From an uncultured Holophagaceae bacterium (GTDB lineage: Bacteria; Acidobacteriota; Holophagae; Holophagales; Holophagaceae), in NCBI GenBank assembly GCA_903890595.1, contig CAITBU010000371.1:1-7113 (forward strand): 7,113 nt of DNA, in the 5' to 3' direction. The position numbers and the translations under genes were made by a program. The stretch's first letter is position 1. Each line of letters starts with the position of its first letter. The notes below the pieces were generated by a model. It saw nothing but the letters and a program-made list of their open reading frames with translations. It had not been told where the DNA came from and did no database searches. Below are positions 1 through 5,883 of this stretch, one piece after another.

Positions 1-96
1 GCCCTGCTCAAGAAGAAGCCCATCTACTTCGCGGGCCTTGCGGTGGGTGTGGTGGGGCTGGTCTACTTCGCCAATGGCTTCTTCCTTCTCTTCTAG
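1..96 (+). CDS. C-terminal end of a membrane-anchored protein (5' end outside window)
   Basis: Frame 1 is open from the window edge to a TAG at 94-96 and encodes 31 residues. They begin with a basic patch (ALLKKKPIYF), continue through a glycine/valine-rich hydrophobic stretch of about 20 residues, and end with a hydrophobic tail (FFLLF). This looks like a C-terminal transmembrane segment with a positively charged flank, so the protein is probably tail-anchored or ends in a membrane helix. Codons are mostly G/C-ending, as in the neighbours. Its last 23 bases overlap the Nudix gene that starts at 74. The family cannot be recognised from this fragment. Confidence 0.55.
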   Translation, partial: ALLKKKPIYFAGLAVGVVGLVYFANGFFLLF

Positions 97-541
97 CGGT
101 TGGGCCCTCACGGTCGCGGCCATCATCGAGCGGGAGGGCCGCTTCCTGGTGGTGGAGGAGACCGATGGCGTGTCGCCTGAGATGGTGCTGAACCAGCCTG
201 CGGGCCATGTGGATCCGGGTGAATCGGTCCTGGCTGCGGTGGTGCGCGAGACCCGGGAGGAGACCGGCCTGGACTTCACGCCGGAGGCCCTGGTGGGCAT
301 CTACCCGCTGCGGGCCGCCAATGGGCGGGACTACTTCCGCCTCTGCTTCACGGGCACGGTGCCGGTAGACGCCGAGGCCGCTCCTGAGGATCCGGACATC
401 CTGGCCTGCCACTGGCGCACCCGGGCCGAGCTGGCCGCTGCACCGCTGCGCTCCAGCCTGGTGCTCACCTGCCTGGACGATGCCCAAGCCGGAAGGCGCT
501 TCCCCCTGGACCTGGTGGCAGAGATCCGGGCCGAGCGCTGA
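74..541 (+). CDS. nudJ: NudJ-type Nudix hydrolase
   Basis: This 155-residue protein is a Nudix pyrophosphohydrolase, expected to cleave nucleoside di/triphosphates or other X-linked diphosphates in the cytosol with a divalent metal. The full Nudix box GX5EX7REUXEEXGU spans residues 44-66: G44, E50, R58-E59, E62-E63, G65 and L66 are all present. The sequence FLVVEE (24-29), NQPAGH (40-45), a late LRSSLV motif and a C-terminal GRRFPLD resemble E. coli NudJ, which acts on nucleoside di/triphosphates and HMP-PP and is about the same length. The ATG at 74 is chosen because the Nudix fold starts about ten residues later, as in NudJ. An in-frame TTG at 38 would add 12 Trp-rich residues that do not look like the family. 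There is no good Shine-Dalgarno just before 74, so translation may be coupled to the overlapping upstream gene. The substrate is inferred only from family resemblance. Confidence 0.87.
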   Translation: MASSFSSSGWALTVAAIIEREGRFLVVEETDGVSPEMVLNQPAGHVDPGESVLAAVVRETREETGLDFTPEALVGIYPLRAANGRDYFRLCFTGTVPVDAEAAPEDPDILACHWRTRAELAAAPLRSSLVLTCLDDAQAGRRFPLDLVAEIRAER

Positions 542-550
542 GGAGCTCAG
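538..550. other. Small inverted repeat holding both stop codons of a convergent gene pair
   Basis: CTGAG-GAG-CTCAG is a perfect 5 bp inverted repeat with a 3-base loop. The nudJ stop (TGA, 539-541) lies in the left arm and the Anbu gene stop (TCA on plus, 547-549) lies in the right arm. Only 5 bases separate the two genes. No T-run follows on either strand, so it is at best a weak bidirectional transcription barrier and may be coincidental. Confidence 0.3.
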
Positions 551-1296
551 ACCTGTGGCGGATCCAGCAGGTTGGGCAGGGCTTCGAAGCCGTGGCTGAG
601 GGCCTTGGCCCAGCTGTCGGAGATGGCGGAGAAGTGCGGGTCGGTGCGCTCGATGCGCCGCTGCACCCGGAAGGTGAGGGCGTTCTTCTCGATGACCGCC
701 AGGTCCAGGGGCATGCCCACGGAGAGGTTGCTGCGGATGGTGGAGTCCATGGAGACGCAGACGGCCTTCATGGAGTCTTCGAGGGTGCTGGCGGTGTTGA
801 TCACCCGGTCCAGGATGGGCTTGCCGTACTTGTGCTCGCCCAGCTGGAAGTAGGGGGTGTCATCCGTGGCCTGGATGAAGTTGCCGGCGGTGTAGATCAG
901 GAAGAGGCGATGCTTGCCGCCCTTGCGCTGGCCTGCGACCAGGAGGGTGGCGTCGGCATCAGCGCCCTGCTCGATGATGGCCTTGCGGTGGATCTCCTGC
1001 ATCCGCCGCATCTCGGCACCCACGATCTCGGCCACCTCGAACATGCTCTCCACGTTCATGATCGAGCGGAAGGCGGGATCCCGATCGCCCTTCTGGATGC
1101 CGTGCTTGATGCGGGCGATGACGCCCTGGGTGATGGAGAGGTTGCCCGAGCAGAGCAGGGCGATGACCCGCTCCCCGGTCTTTTCGAAGGTCACCATCTT
1201 GGTGAAGCGGGAGACATTGTCCATCCCGGCATTGGTCCGGGTATCGGCCAGGAGCACCAGTCCCTCGGCCACCCGCAGGCCCACGCAATACGTCAT
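547..1296 (-). CDS. anbu: Anbu, proteasome-related peptidase (COG3484 type)
   Basis: The 249-residue product begins MTYCVGL and is a full-length Anbu (ancestral beta-subunit) protein, a self-assembling Ntn-hydrolase related to proteasome beta subunits and HslV. Removal of Met1 would expose Thr as N-terminal nucleophile. Asp18 and Lys33 (17 and 32 after Met removal) match the conserved Asp17/Lys33 active-site pair of proteasomal subunits, and Arg20 follows the Asp. Later family-like segments are CSGNLS (49-54), QLGEHKYGKPILDR (151-164) and SMDST..SNLSVG (182-194). The ATG at 1296 is chosen because it places Thr at position 2 and has an AAGGGA ribosome binding site 8 bases upstream; an upstream in-frame extension would bury the nucleophile. 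It is the last gene of the four-gene operon, 19 bases after the transglutaminase gene, and is convergent with nudJ. The family's native substrate is not known to me. Function as a peptidase here is inferred from the intact residues. Confidence 0.93.
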   Translation of the reverse strand: MTYCVGLRVAEGLVLLADTRTNAGMDNVSRFTKMVTFEKTGERVIALLCSGNLSITQGVIARIKHGIQKGDRDPAFRSIMNVESMFEVAEIVGAEMRRMQEIHRKAIIEQGADADATLLVAGQRKGGKHRLFLIYTAGNFIQATDDTPYFQLGEHKYGKPILDRVINTASTLEDSMKAVCVSMDSTIRSNLSVGMPLDLAVIEKNALTFRVQRRIERTDPHFSAISDSWAKALSHGFEALPNLLDPPQV

Positions 1297-1315
1297 CGTT
1301 CCGTTCCCTTCGTCG

Positions 1316-2152
1316 CTACTGCTGCTGTTGGACCTGCTGGGACCCACTCGGGGCCGCCAGAGAGATCATGACATCAGCCTGGATCCCGATCTCGGTCGTA
1401 CCGTACACGGAGCCCCGGACCGGGGCGGCGTCGTGAGCGTCAAGTCCTGAGCAGAGACGGACATACAGCTCGGTGACGCAGAGGCCGTTGGTGGCATCGA
1501 AGCCGATCCAGCCCAGGCCATCCACCCAGGCCTCGGCCCAGGCATGAGTCTCCCGCAGGGCATGGCCGGCCTCGTCGGCCAGCAGGTAGCCGCTGACATA
1601 GCGGGCCGGGATGCCCAGGCTCCGGGCGGCGCTCACGAAGAGGTGGGTGTGGTCCTGGCAGACCCCCCGGCCCAGGGCCAGGGCCTCGGCGGCGGAGGTG
1701 GCGGGCGTGGTGGCGCCCCCCTCGTAGGCAATGGCCTCGCGCACCCGGGCGGACAGGGCGTGGAGGCGGGGGATGGGTTCCCGTTCGTCGATGGACCGGG
1801 CCAGGGCGAGGATGGCCGCATCCGGCCGGGTGAGCTGGGTCTGCCGCAGGAAGACGGGCAGCGGTGCCTCGTGGGGGAAGCCAGAGACAATGCCGTGGCG
1901 CTCCTGGGTGGTCACGGTGCCCGTGGCGACGATCTCCATCTCGCTGAAGGCGCCGCGGCGGTGGTAGAAGCCCTCGCCATCTCCGAAGGCGTTGAGGGGG
2001 AAGTCCGTCACCGGGGTGCCGTTCACCGTGACCGCCCAGGCGCCTGGCTGCTGGCAGTTCAGGGCGCCCGGCTGCAGGCGCAACAGCAGCGAGACCTGAT
2101 TGGCTGGCGTCGCATAGCGGTAGGTCGTCTGGTGGCGGACGGCGAGTTCCAT
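1316..2152 (-). CDS. Transglutaminase-like cysteine protease (COG1305 type) of the Anbu operon
   Basis: This 278-residue protein has the layout of bacterial transglutaminase-like proteins. An N-terminal beta-rich region (about 1-100, starting with a motif of the type H7-T-T-Y-R-Y) is followed by a papain-like core. The catalytic triad is visible as Cys165 in GRGVCQDHTH, His203 in ETHAWAEAW and Asp219 in GFDATNG. No signal peptide or transmembrane segment is seen, so it is probably cytosolic. In bacteria such proteins usually act as peptidases or amidases rather than crosslinkers. Next to an ATP-grasp ligase and Anbu, the likely role is hydrolysis or remodelling of a peptide product; this is inference. 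The start ATG at 2152 lies 7 bases after the alpha-E stop codon, and that TAG forms part of the ribosome binding site (TAGGAAG). The protein ends with a glutamine-rich tail (QQVQQQQ, 272-278). Confidence 0.93.
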   Translation of the reverse strand: MELAVRHQTTYRYATPANQVSLLLRLQPGALNCQQPGAWAVTVNGTPVTDFPLNAFGDGEGFYHRRGAFSEMEIVATGTVTTQERHGIVSGFPHEAPLPVFLRQTQLTRPDAAILALARSIDEREPIPRLHALSARVREAIAYEGGATTPATSAAEALALGRGVCQDHTHLFVSAARSLGIPARYVSGYLLADEAGHALRETHAWAEAWVDGLGWIGFDATNGLCVTELYVRLCSGLDAHDAAPVRGSVYGTTEIGIQADVMISLAAPSGSQQVQQQQ

Positions 2153-2159
2153 GGTCTTC

Positions 2160-3089
2160 CTAGAAGTGGTACGAGTCAGCGATTTCGTTGGCCAGTCGGT
2201 TGGTCAGCAAGAGGCAGTGTTGCACGGACTCGTGCAGACCCCGCTCGATGAAGACCCCATTCCGACCCGCCTTGAGCAGGGCGAAGAGCTCATCAGCGGT
2301 CTCGTTGCAGGCGGAGCGGGTGCCGTGCTCCTTGGCCAGCCGCACCAGGTGGGTGCGCATCTGATCCACACAGAAGGCCACGGAGCGGGGGAAGGTGCGG
2401 TTCACCATGAGGAAGTCGACGATCTGGGCCGGCGTGTGTACCCCGCCGTAGACATGGTGGTAGGCCCGGATGCCGGAGAGGGCGTGCAGCACCGAGGTCC
2501 ACTGGTAGTGGTCGCGGCCGCCGCCCACCACATCCGTCTCGGGCAGCAGGACGTAGTACTTCACATCCAGCAGCCGCAGGGTCATCTGGGCCCGCTCCAG
2601 GGCGCCGCCAATGCGGGCGAAGTCGTGGCCCGCATGGCGCATCATGCCGGTCTCCATGGTGCCCCGGAACACCGAGGCCCGCGTCTTCACCCAGTCGAGG
2701 TGCACCGGCAACTCCTGGATGGCATCGGCCACCGTGCAGCCCTCGAAGTGGCGCCAGCTCTCGTTGAGCGCTTCCCACATCTCCTGGGTGAGCTTGGTGC
2801 GCACCGAGCGCCCATTGGCGCGGGCCCGCACCAGGCAGGACTGGATGGAGGCGGGGTTCTCGGGGTCCAGGAGGAGGATGCCGACCACGTCCGCCTCGGT
2901 GACCGGGCCTTCGTGCTGCAGGAAGTTTTCGCAGCCAGTCACCCGCAGCACCGAGCGCCACTCGTCCCGGTAGGCCGAGCCTGGCAGCACGGCCATGCGC
3001 TGGCCCATGGTGAGCAGACGGGCCGTGCACTCGGCCCGCTCGAGGTAGCGGGCCATCCAGAAGAGGTTGTCGGCGGTCCGGCTTAACAT
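2160..3089 (-). CDS. Alpha-E domain protein (COG2307 type)
   Basis: The 309-residue product is an all-helical alpha-E family protein, recognised by its start MLSRTADNLFWMARYLERAE and by HLDWVK (130-135) and LLDVKYYVLLPE (173-184). Glu/Arg-rich helices recur: the N-terminal LERAECTARLL (16-26) is echoed by LERAQMTLRLL (164-174), which suggests an internal duplication. Proteins of this family are encoded with, and sometimes fused to, the circularly permuted ATP-grasp enzyme; the biochemical role is unknown, with a scaffold or substrate-binding role suggested by context. The ATG at 3089 is chosen because it overlaps the ATP-grasp stop as TGATG, has GAGGGA just upstream, and matches the usual family N-terminus. 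An in-frame TTG at 3107 would add six residues inside the preceding gene. It is the second gene of the operon. Confidence 0.93.
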   Translation of the reverse strand: MLSRTADNLFWMARYLERAECTARLLTMGQRMAVLPGSAYRDEWRSVLRVTGCENFLQHEGPVTEADVVGILLLDPENPASIQSCLVRARANGRSVRTKLTQEMWEALNESWRHFEGCTVADAIQELPVHLDWVKTRASVFRGTMETGMMRHAGHDFARIGGALERAQMTLRLLDVKYYVLLPETDVVGGGRDHYQWTSVLHALSGIRAYHHVYGGVHTPAQIVDFLMVNRTFPRSVAFCVDQMRTHLVRLAKEHGTRSACNETADELFALLKAGRNGVFIERGLHESVQHCLLLTNRLANEIADSYHF

Positions 3090-4498
3090 CAGTCCCTCAG
3101 AACCCAAGTGTCTTTAACGCCCCCGCCCTGGCTGGAGTTGACCACCAGCGAGCCCTCGGTGAGGGCCACGCGGGTCAGGCCCCCGGGCACCAGGCGCATG
3201 CGCTTGCCGACCAGGCAGTAGGGGCGGAAGTCCGCATGCCGCTGGACCACATCGGTGGCGCCCAGGGTGGGTACCGTGGACAGATCCAGGGTGGGCTGGG
3301 CGATGAAGCCGCTGGGATTGGCCCGGATGCGCTCCGCATAGGCGGCGATCTGCGCCTTGGTGGACTTGGGGCCGATGAGCATGCCGTAGCCGCCAGAGCC
3401 ATGCACCTCTTTGGCCACCAGCTCGCTGAGGTGCTCCAGCACGTAGGCCAGGCCGTCCTTGGTGCCGCACTGCCAGGTGGGGATGTTGGCCAGGATGGGC
3501 TCCTCGCCGAGGTAGAAGCGGATCATCTCCGGGACGTAGACGTAGATGGCCTTGTCATCGGCGATGCCCGCACCGGGCGCCGAGCAGAGGGTGACGCCAC
3601 CGGAGCGGTAGGCGTGGAACAGGCCGGGCACGCCCAGCAGGCTGTCCGGACGGAAGGCCAGGGGATCCAGGTAGTCGTCGTCGATGCGGCGGTAGATGAC
3701 GTCCACCACCTTGGGGCCCGCGGTGGTCTTCTTCCAGACCCGGCCATCCTCCACGAAGAGGTCCACAGGCTCCACCAGCTCGATGCCCATGAGGTCCGCC
3801 AGGAAGCTGTGTTCGTAGTAGGCGGAGTTGAGCGAGCCCGGCGTCAGCAGGACCACCACCGGGTCCCCGGTGCAGGCCGGCGGGGCGACTTCCTTGAGGG
3901 TGCGCAGCAGCTGCGCGGGGTAGTTGTCCACGGGCACCACGCGGCCCCGGTGGAACAGGTCCGGGAACATGCGGGTCATGATCTCCCGGTTCTCGAGCAT
4001 GTAGGAGACGCCAGACGGCGTGCGGCAGTTGTCTTCCAGCACCTCGAAGGTGTCGGGCCCGGTGCGCACGATGTCGATGCCGACGATGTGGCTGTAGACC
4101 CGGCCCGGGGGATCGAAGCCGATCATCTCCGGCCGGAAGGCCTCGTTCTGATAGACCAGATCATGGGGGATGAGCCCTGCCCGCAGGATCTCGCCGCGGT
4201 GATAGACATCGTAGAGAAAGGCATTGAGGGCCTGGGCCCGCTGGCGGATGCCCTGGTCCAGGCGCTGCCACTCCATGCGGCTGAAGATGCGGGGCAGCAG
4301 GTCGAAGGGGATCAGGCGCTCGGGATCGCCGCCCTCGCCGTACACCGCAAACGTAATGCCGATGCGCCGGAAGATGGCCTCGGCCTCCTCCATGCGGCGG
4401 TGCAGTCCAGCGGTGCCCGTCTCATCAATCCAGCGCTTCACATCCGCGTAGCAAGCGCGGATCCCGCCTTCTGGATCGTGCATCTCGAAGAAGGACAT
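3089..4498 (-). CDS. Circularly permuted ATP-grasp protein (COG2308 type), putative amide/peptide ligase
   Basis: This 469-residue protein is a full-length member of the circularly permuted ATP-grasp family, predicted to use ATP to form an amide bond through an acyl-phosphate intermediate. Family segments in order are GITFAVYGE (47-55), ERLIPFD (60-66), VLEDNCRTPSGVSYMLENRE (153-172), LTPGSLNSAYYEH (218-230), VIYRRIDDDYLDP (267-279), GIADDKAIYVYVPEMI (311-326), KEVHGSGGYGM (363-373), HADFRPY (421-427) and the terminal NSSQGGGVKDTWVL (454-467). The acidic and basic residues expected for ATP/Mg binding therefore appear retained. It is cytosolic, with no membrane segment. It is the first gene of the operon, and its stop overlaps the alpha-E start (TGATG). 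The ATG at 4498 has a GAGG ribosome binding site 4 bases upstream, inside the palindrome GAGGCCTC. The ligase substrate is not known; ligase activity is inferred from the fold. Confidence 0.94.
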   Translation of the reverse strand: MSFFEMHDPEGGIRACYADVKRWIDETGTAGLHRRMEEAEAIFRRIGITFAVYGEGGDPERLIPFDLLPRIFSRMEWQRLDQGIRQRAQALNAFLYDVYHRGEILRAGLIPHDLVYQNEAFRPEMIGFDPPGRVYSHIVGIDIVRTGPDTFEVLEDNCRTPSGVSYMLENREIMTRMFPDLFHRGRVVPVDNYPAQLLRTLKEVAPPACTGDPVVVLLTPGSLNSAYYEHSFLADLMGIELVEPVDLFVEDGRVWKKTTAGPKVVDVIYRRIDDDYLDPLAFRPDSLLGVPGLFHAYRSGGVTLCSAPGAGIADDKAIYVYVPEMIRFYLGEEPILANIPTWQCGTKDGLAYVLEHLSELVAKEVHGSGGYGMLIGPKSTKAQIAAYAERIRANPSGFIAQPTLDLSTVPTLGATDVVQRHADFRPYCLVGKRMRLVPGGLTRVALTEGSLVVNSSQGGGVKDTWVLRD

Positions 4499-4577
4499 GA
4501 GGCCTCAGTTGGGTCTACAGCCATTCTTCCGGAGGGGGCCAAAAATTACAAGTCTAAACAACAATGAGGTTTACGAG
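4499..4577 (-). promoter_or_regulatory. Leader and possible promoter of the Anbu operon
   Basis: This 79-base gap lies between the DUF4199-like gene and the ATP-grasp start. It contains an A/T-rich patch (4541-4577), one of only two clear low-GC patches in the window. Read on the minus strand, TGTAAT (4550-4545) matches five of six bases of the sigma-70 -10 box and would start transcription about 40 bases before the ATG, but no good -35 box is spaced 16-18 bases upstream. The proximal part is GC-rich and carries one copy of the repeat described at 4500-4540. There is no clear terminator, so read-through from the upstream gene is also possible. Confidence 0.4.
4500..4540 (+). repeat. Direct repeat copy A, downstream side of the DUF4199-like gene
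   Basis: AGGCCTCAGT (4500-4509), then TGGGTCT (4510-4516), a 13-base insertion, then CGGAGGGGGCC (4530-4540). The two exact blocks occur in the same order and orientation at 5095-5123. Copy A overlaps the ribosome binding site of the ATP-grasp gene. Confidence 0.45.
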
Positions 4578-5081
4578 TCAGGGGTGGGAAACCCCCTGAA
4601 CCCGCCCCTTCCGGCGCAGAAACGCGCCAGCGATGAGGGACGTGAGGAAGCCCGTCACCACGGTGCCGATGGCCCCTGCCATGGCGCTGGCCCGGGGGGT
4701 CTGCATGGGGGCCTGGGCTTTCACCGCAGCCTCGATCTGGGCGGCGCTGAGGCCCTGCTTCGCCATCAACTCCCGGCCCAGGGCCTCCAGGTCGGCGAAG
4801 TAGGTGGGGAACACCGCGGTGGTGAAGAGCAGGCTGCCGGTGAAGATGATCATGGCTCCCAGGACGGTGGCATTGAGGCCGTTCATGACCTGGCGCAGGT
4901 AACTGTTGTCCCGGGCGGTGGTCCACAGGCCCCACACCAGGATGCCGACCTGCATGGGCACCACCAGCCAGAAGAGGCGCAGCAGGGAGGGGTGCTTGTA
5001 CCACCCGGTGAAGCCCATGACGAAGGTCCAGGCAACCACGGAAAAGCCCAGGACGAGGCCGGCGCGAATGGGTGGGGGCAT
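4578..5081 (-). CDS. Four-helix membrane protein, DUF4199-like
   Basis: The 167-residue product has four hydrophobic segments: about 7-26, 34-54, 71-95 and 133-154. Between helices 3 and 4 lies a soluble, partly amphipathic loop (96-130) rich in Ala, Glu and Lys, and the tail after helix 4 is basic (RRKGR). Length, helix spacing, the aromatic/proline FPTYF after helix 3, and the late glycine-rich helix followed by RRKG resemble DUF4199 proteins, inner-membrane proteins of unknown function found in Bacteroidota and Acidobacteriota; the family call is from memory and moderate. The ATG at 5081 has a strong GGAGG site 5 bases upstream. The gene sits 58 bases after the SDR and 79 bases before the Anbu operon on the same strand, so it could be co-transcribed with either, but nothing in the sequence links it functionally to them. 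Confidence 0.78.
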   Translation of the reverse strand: MPPPIRAGLVLGFSVVAWTFVMGFTGWYKHPSLLRLFWLVVPMQVGILVWGLWTTARDNSYLRQVMNGLNATVLGAMIIFTGSLLFTTAVFPTYFADLEALGRELMAKQGLSAAQIEAAVKAQAPMQTPRASAMAGAIGTVVTGFLTSLIAGAFLRRKGRVQGVSHP

Positions 5082-5086
5082 GGGCT

Positions 5087-5118
5087 CCTCCGAAAGGCCT
5101 CAGTGTGGGCCTCGGAGG
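5087..5118 (-). promoter_or_regulatory. Hairpin enclosing the ribosome binding site of the DUF4199-like gene
   Basis: On the minus strand CCTCCGAGGCC pairs with GGCCTTTCGGAGG: 6 bp (CCTCCG/CGGAGG), an A-T pair with two bulged T, then 4 bp (GGCC/GGCC), closing an 8-base loop. The right arm contains the GGAGG Shine-Dalgarno of the gene starting at 5081. The stem would therefore hide the ribosome binding site in an RNA started upstream. No T-run follows, so it is not a standard intrinsic terminator for the SDR transcript. Confidence 0.45.
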
Positions 5119-5123
5119 GGGCC
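5095..5123 (+). repeat. Direct repeat copy B, upstream side of the DUF4199-like gene
   Basis: AGGCCTCAGT (5095-5104), GTGGGCCT (5105-5112), CGGAGGGGGCC (5113-5123). The first 18 bases align to copy A (4500-4516) with one gap and one substitution, and the last 11 bases are identical to 4530-4540. It overlaps the ribosome-binding-site hairpin. Confidence 0.45.
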
Positions 5124-5139
5124 GGGTCCAGACTGGCCT

Positions 5140-5883
5140 TTAGAAGACGTGGCCGCCGCCGTTGACGGGCAGGGTGGCGCCGGTAACGAAGTGCGCCTGG
5201 AGGATGCCCAGCACGGCCTCGGCGACGTCCTCGGCCTGGCCATTGCGGCGCAGGGGCGCATGGGCGGCCGCCGCCTGCTTGTGCTTGTCCGGGATGTGCA
5301 TGGTGGCGTCCGTGAGGATGAGGCCTGGGGCCACGGCATTCACCCGGATGCCCATGGGCCCAAGCTCGAAGGCCAGGGCCCGCACAAAGCCCTCCAGGGC
5401 CGCCTTGGCGGCGCTGTGGGCGCAGAAGCCCCAGCCCGGGGTCCGGGCCAGTCCGCTGCTGATGGCGATGATGGTGCCGTCATGGCGCTCCAGCATCTGG
5501 GGCAGCACGGCCTGGCACCCGTGGAAGGCCGCGCCCATCTCGCCGGTGAGCTTGGCCTGGAAGGCCGCCCAGGGGTAGTCCTGGAAGCTCGTCATGGGGA
5601 AGCCGATGGAGGCGTTGAGCACCAGGATGCCGATGGGTCCGAGCTCGGCCTGCACGGCGGCAGCCATGGCCTCCAGCTGGGCCCGGTCCCGGGCATCGGC
5701 CTTCACCGCCATGGCTCGCCCGCCGGCAGCGGCGATCTCAGCCACCAGGTCGTGGGCCGCGCCCTCACTGGCGAAGTAGTTCACAGCCACGGCCACACCC
5801 TGGGCAGCCAGGGACCGGGCCACGGCGGCACCAATGCCCCGGCTGGCGCCAGTGACGAGGGCAACATTCCCTGCGAGGGCCAT
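5140..5883 (-). CDS. Short-chain dehydrogenase/reductase with substituted catalytic tyrosine
   Basis: This 247-residue protein has the classical SDR fold. The dinucleotide-binding motif TGASRGIG is at 11-18, an LNAS version of the NNAG motif is at 89-92, and NAVAPGLILTD is at 182-192. SDRs with this layout reduce or oxidise carbonyl/hydroxyl groups with NAD(P)(H); Arg15 mildly favours NADPH. The active site is unusual. Ser143 and Lys160 are present, but the position 13 residues after Ser143, normally Tyr of YxxxK, is His156 (HSAAK; codon CAC at 5418-5416). The position usually holding the catalytic Asn appears to be Glu115. The protein is otherwise intact, with a normal C-terminal GG region, so this may be a diverged SDR subgroup rather than a decayed gene. 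The ATG at 5883 has GGGAG upstream. It is divergent from glsA. Substrate unknown. Confidence 0.9.
   Translation of the reverse strand: MALAGNVALVTGASRGIGAAVARSLAAQGVAVAVNYFASEGAAHDLVAEIAAAGGRAMAVKADARDRAQLEAMAAAVQAELGPIGILVLNASIGFPMTSFQDYPWAAFQAKLTGEMGAAFHGCQAVLPQMLERHDGTIIAISSGLARTPGWGFCAHSAAKAALEGFVRALAFELGPMGIRVNAVAPGLILTDATMHIPDKHKQAAAAHAPLRRNGQAEDVAEAVLGILQAHFVTGATLPVNGGGHVF

Noticed and set aside
1297..1347. N-terminal extension of Anbu with a Ser-rich segment
   Set aside because: It would bury the Thr nucleophile, overlaps the transglutaminase stop, and is less likely than the ATG at 1296 with its AAGGGA site.
592..1371. Plus-strand open frame opposite the Anbu gene
   Set aside because: It is a shadow of the Anbu coding strand and has no family-like motifs.
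2151..3086. Plus-strand open frame opposite the alpha-E gene
   Set aside because: It is a shadow frame; the minus-strand product matches the alpha-E family throughout.
3236..4567. Plus-strand open frame of over 440 codons opposite the ATP-grasp gene
   Set aside because: It is antisense to an unmistakable conserved gene. The translation is rich in His, Gly, Asp and Val with no recognisable domain, the usual shadow pattern.
5082..5139. Intrinsic terminator after the SDR gene
   Set aside because: There is a GC-rich hairpin but no T-run after it on the minus strand, and the sequence runs straight into the next start codon.
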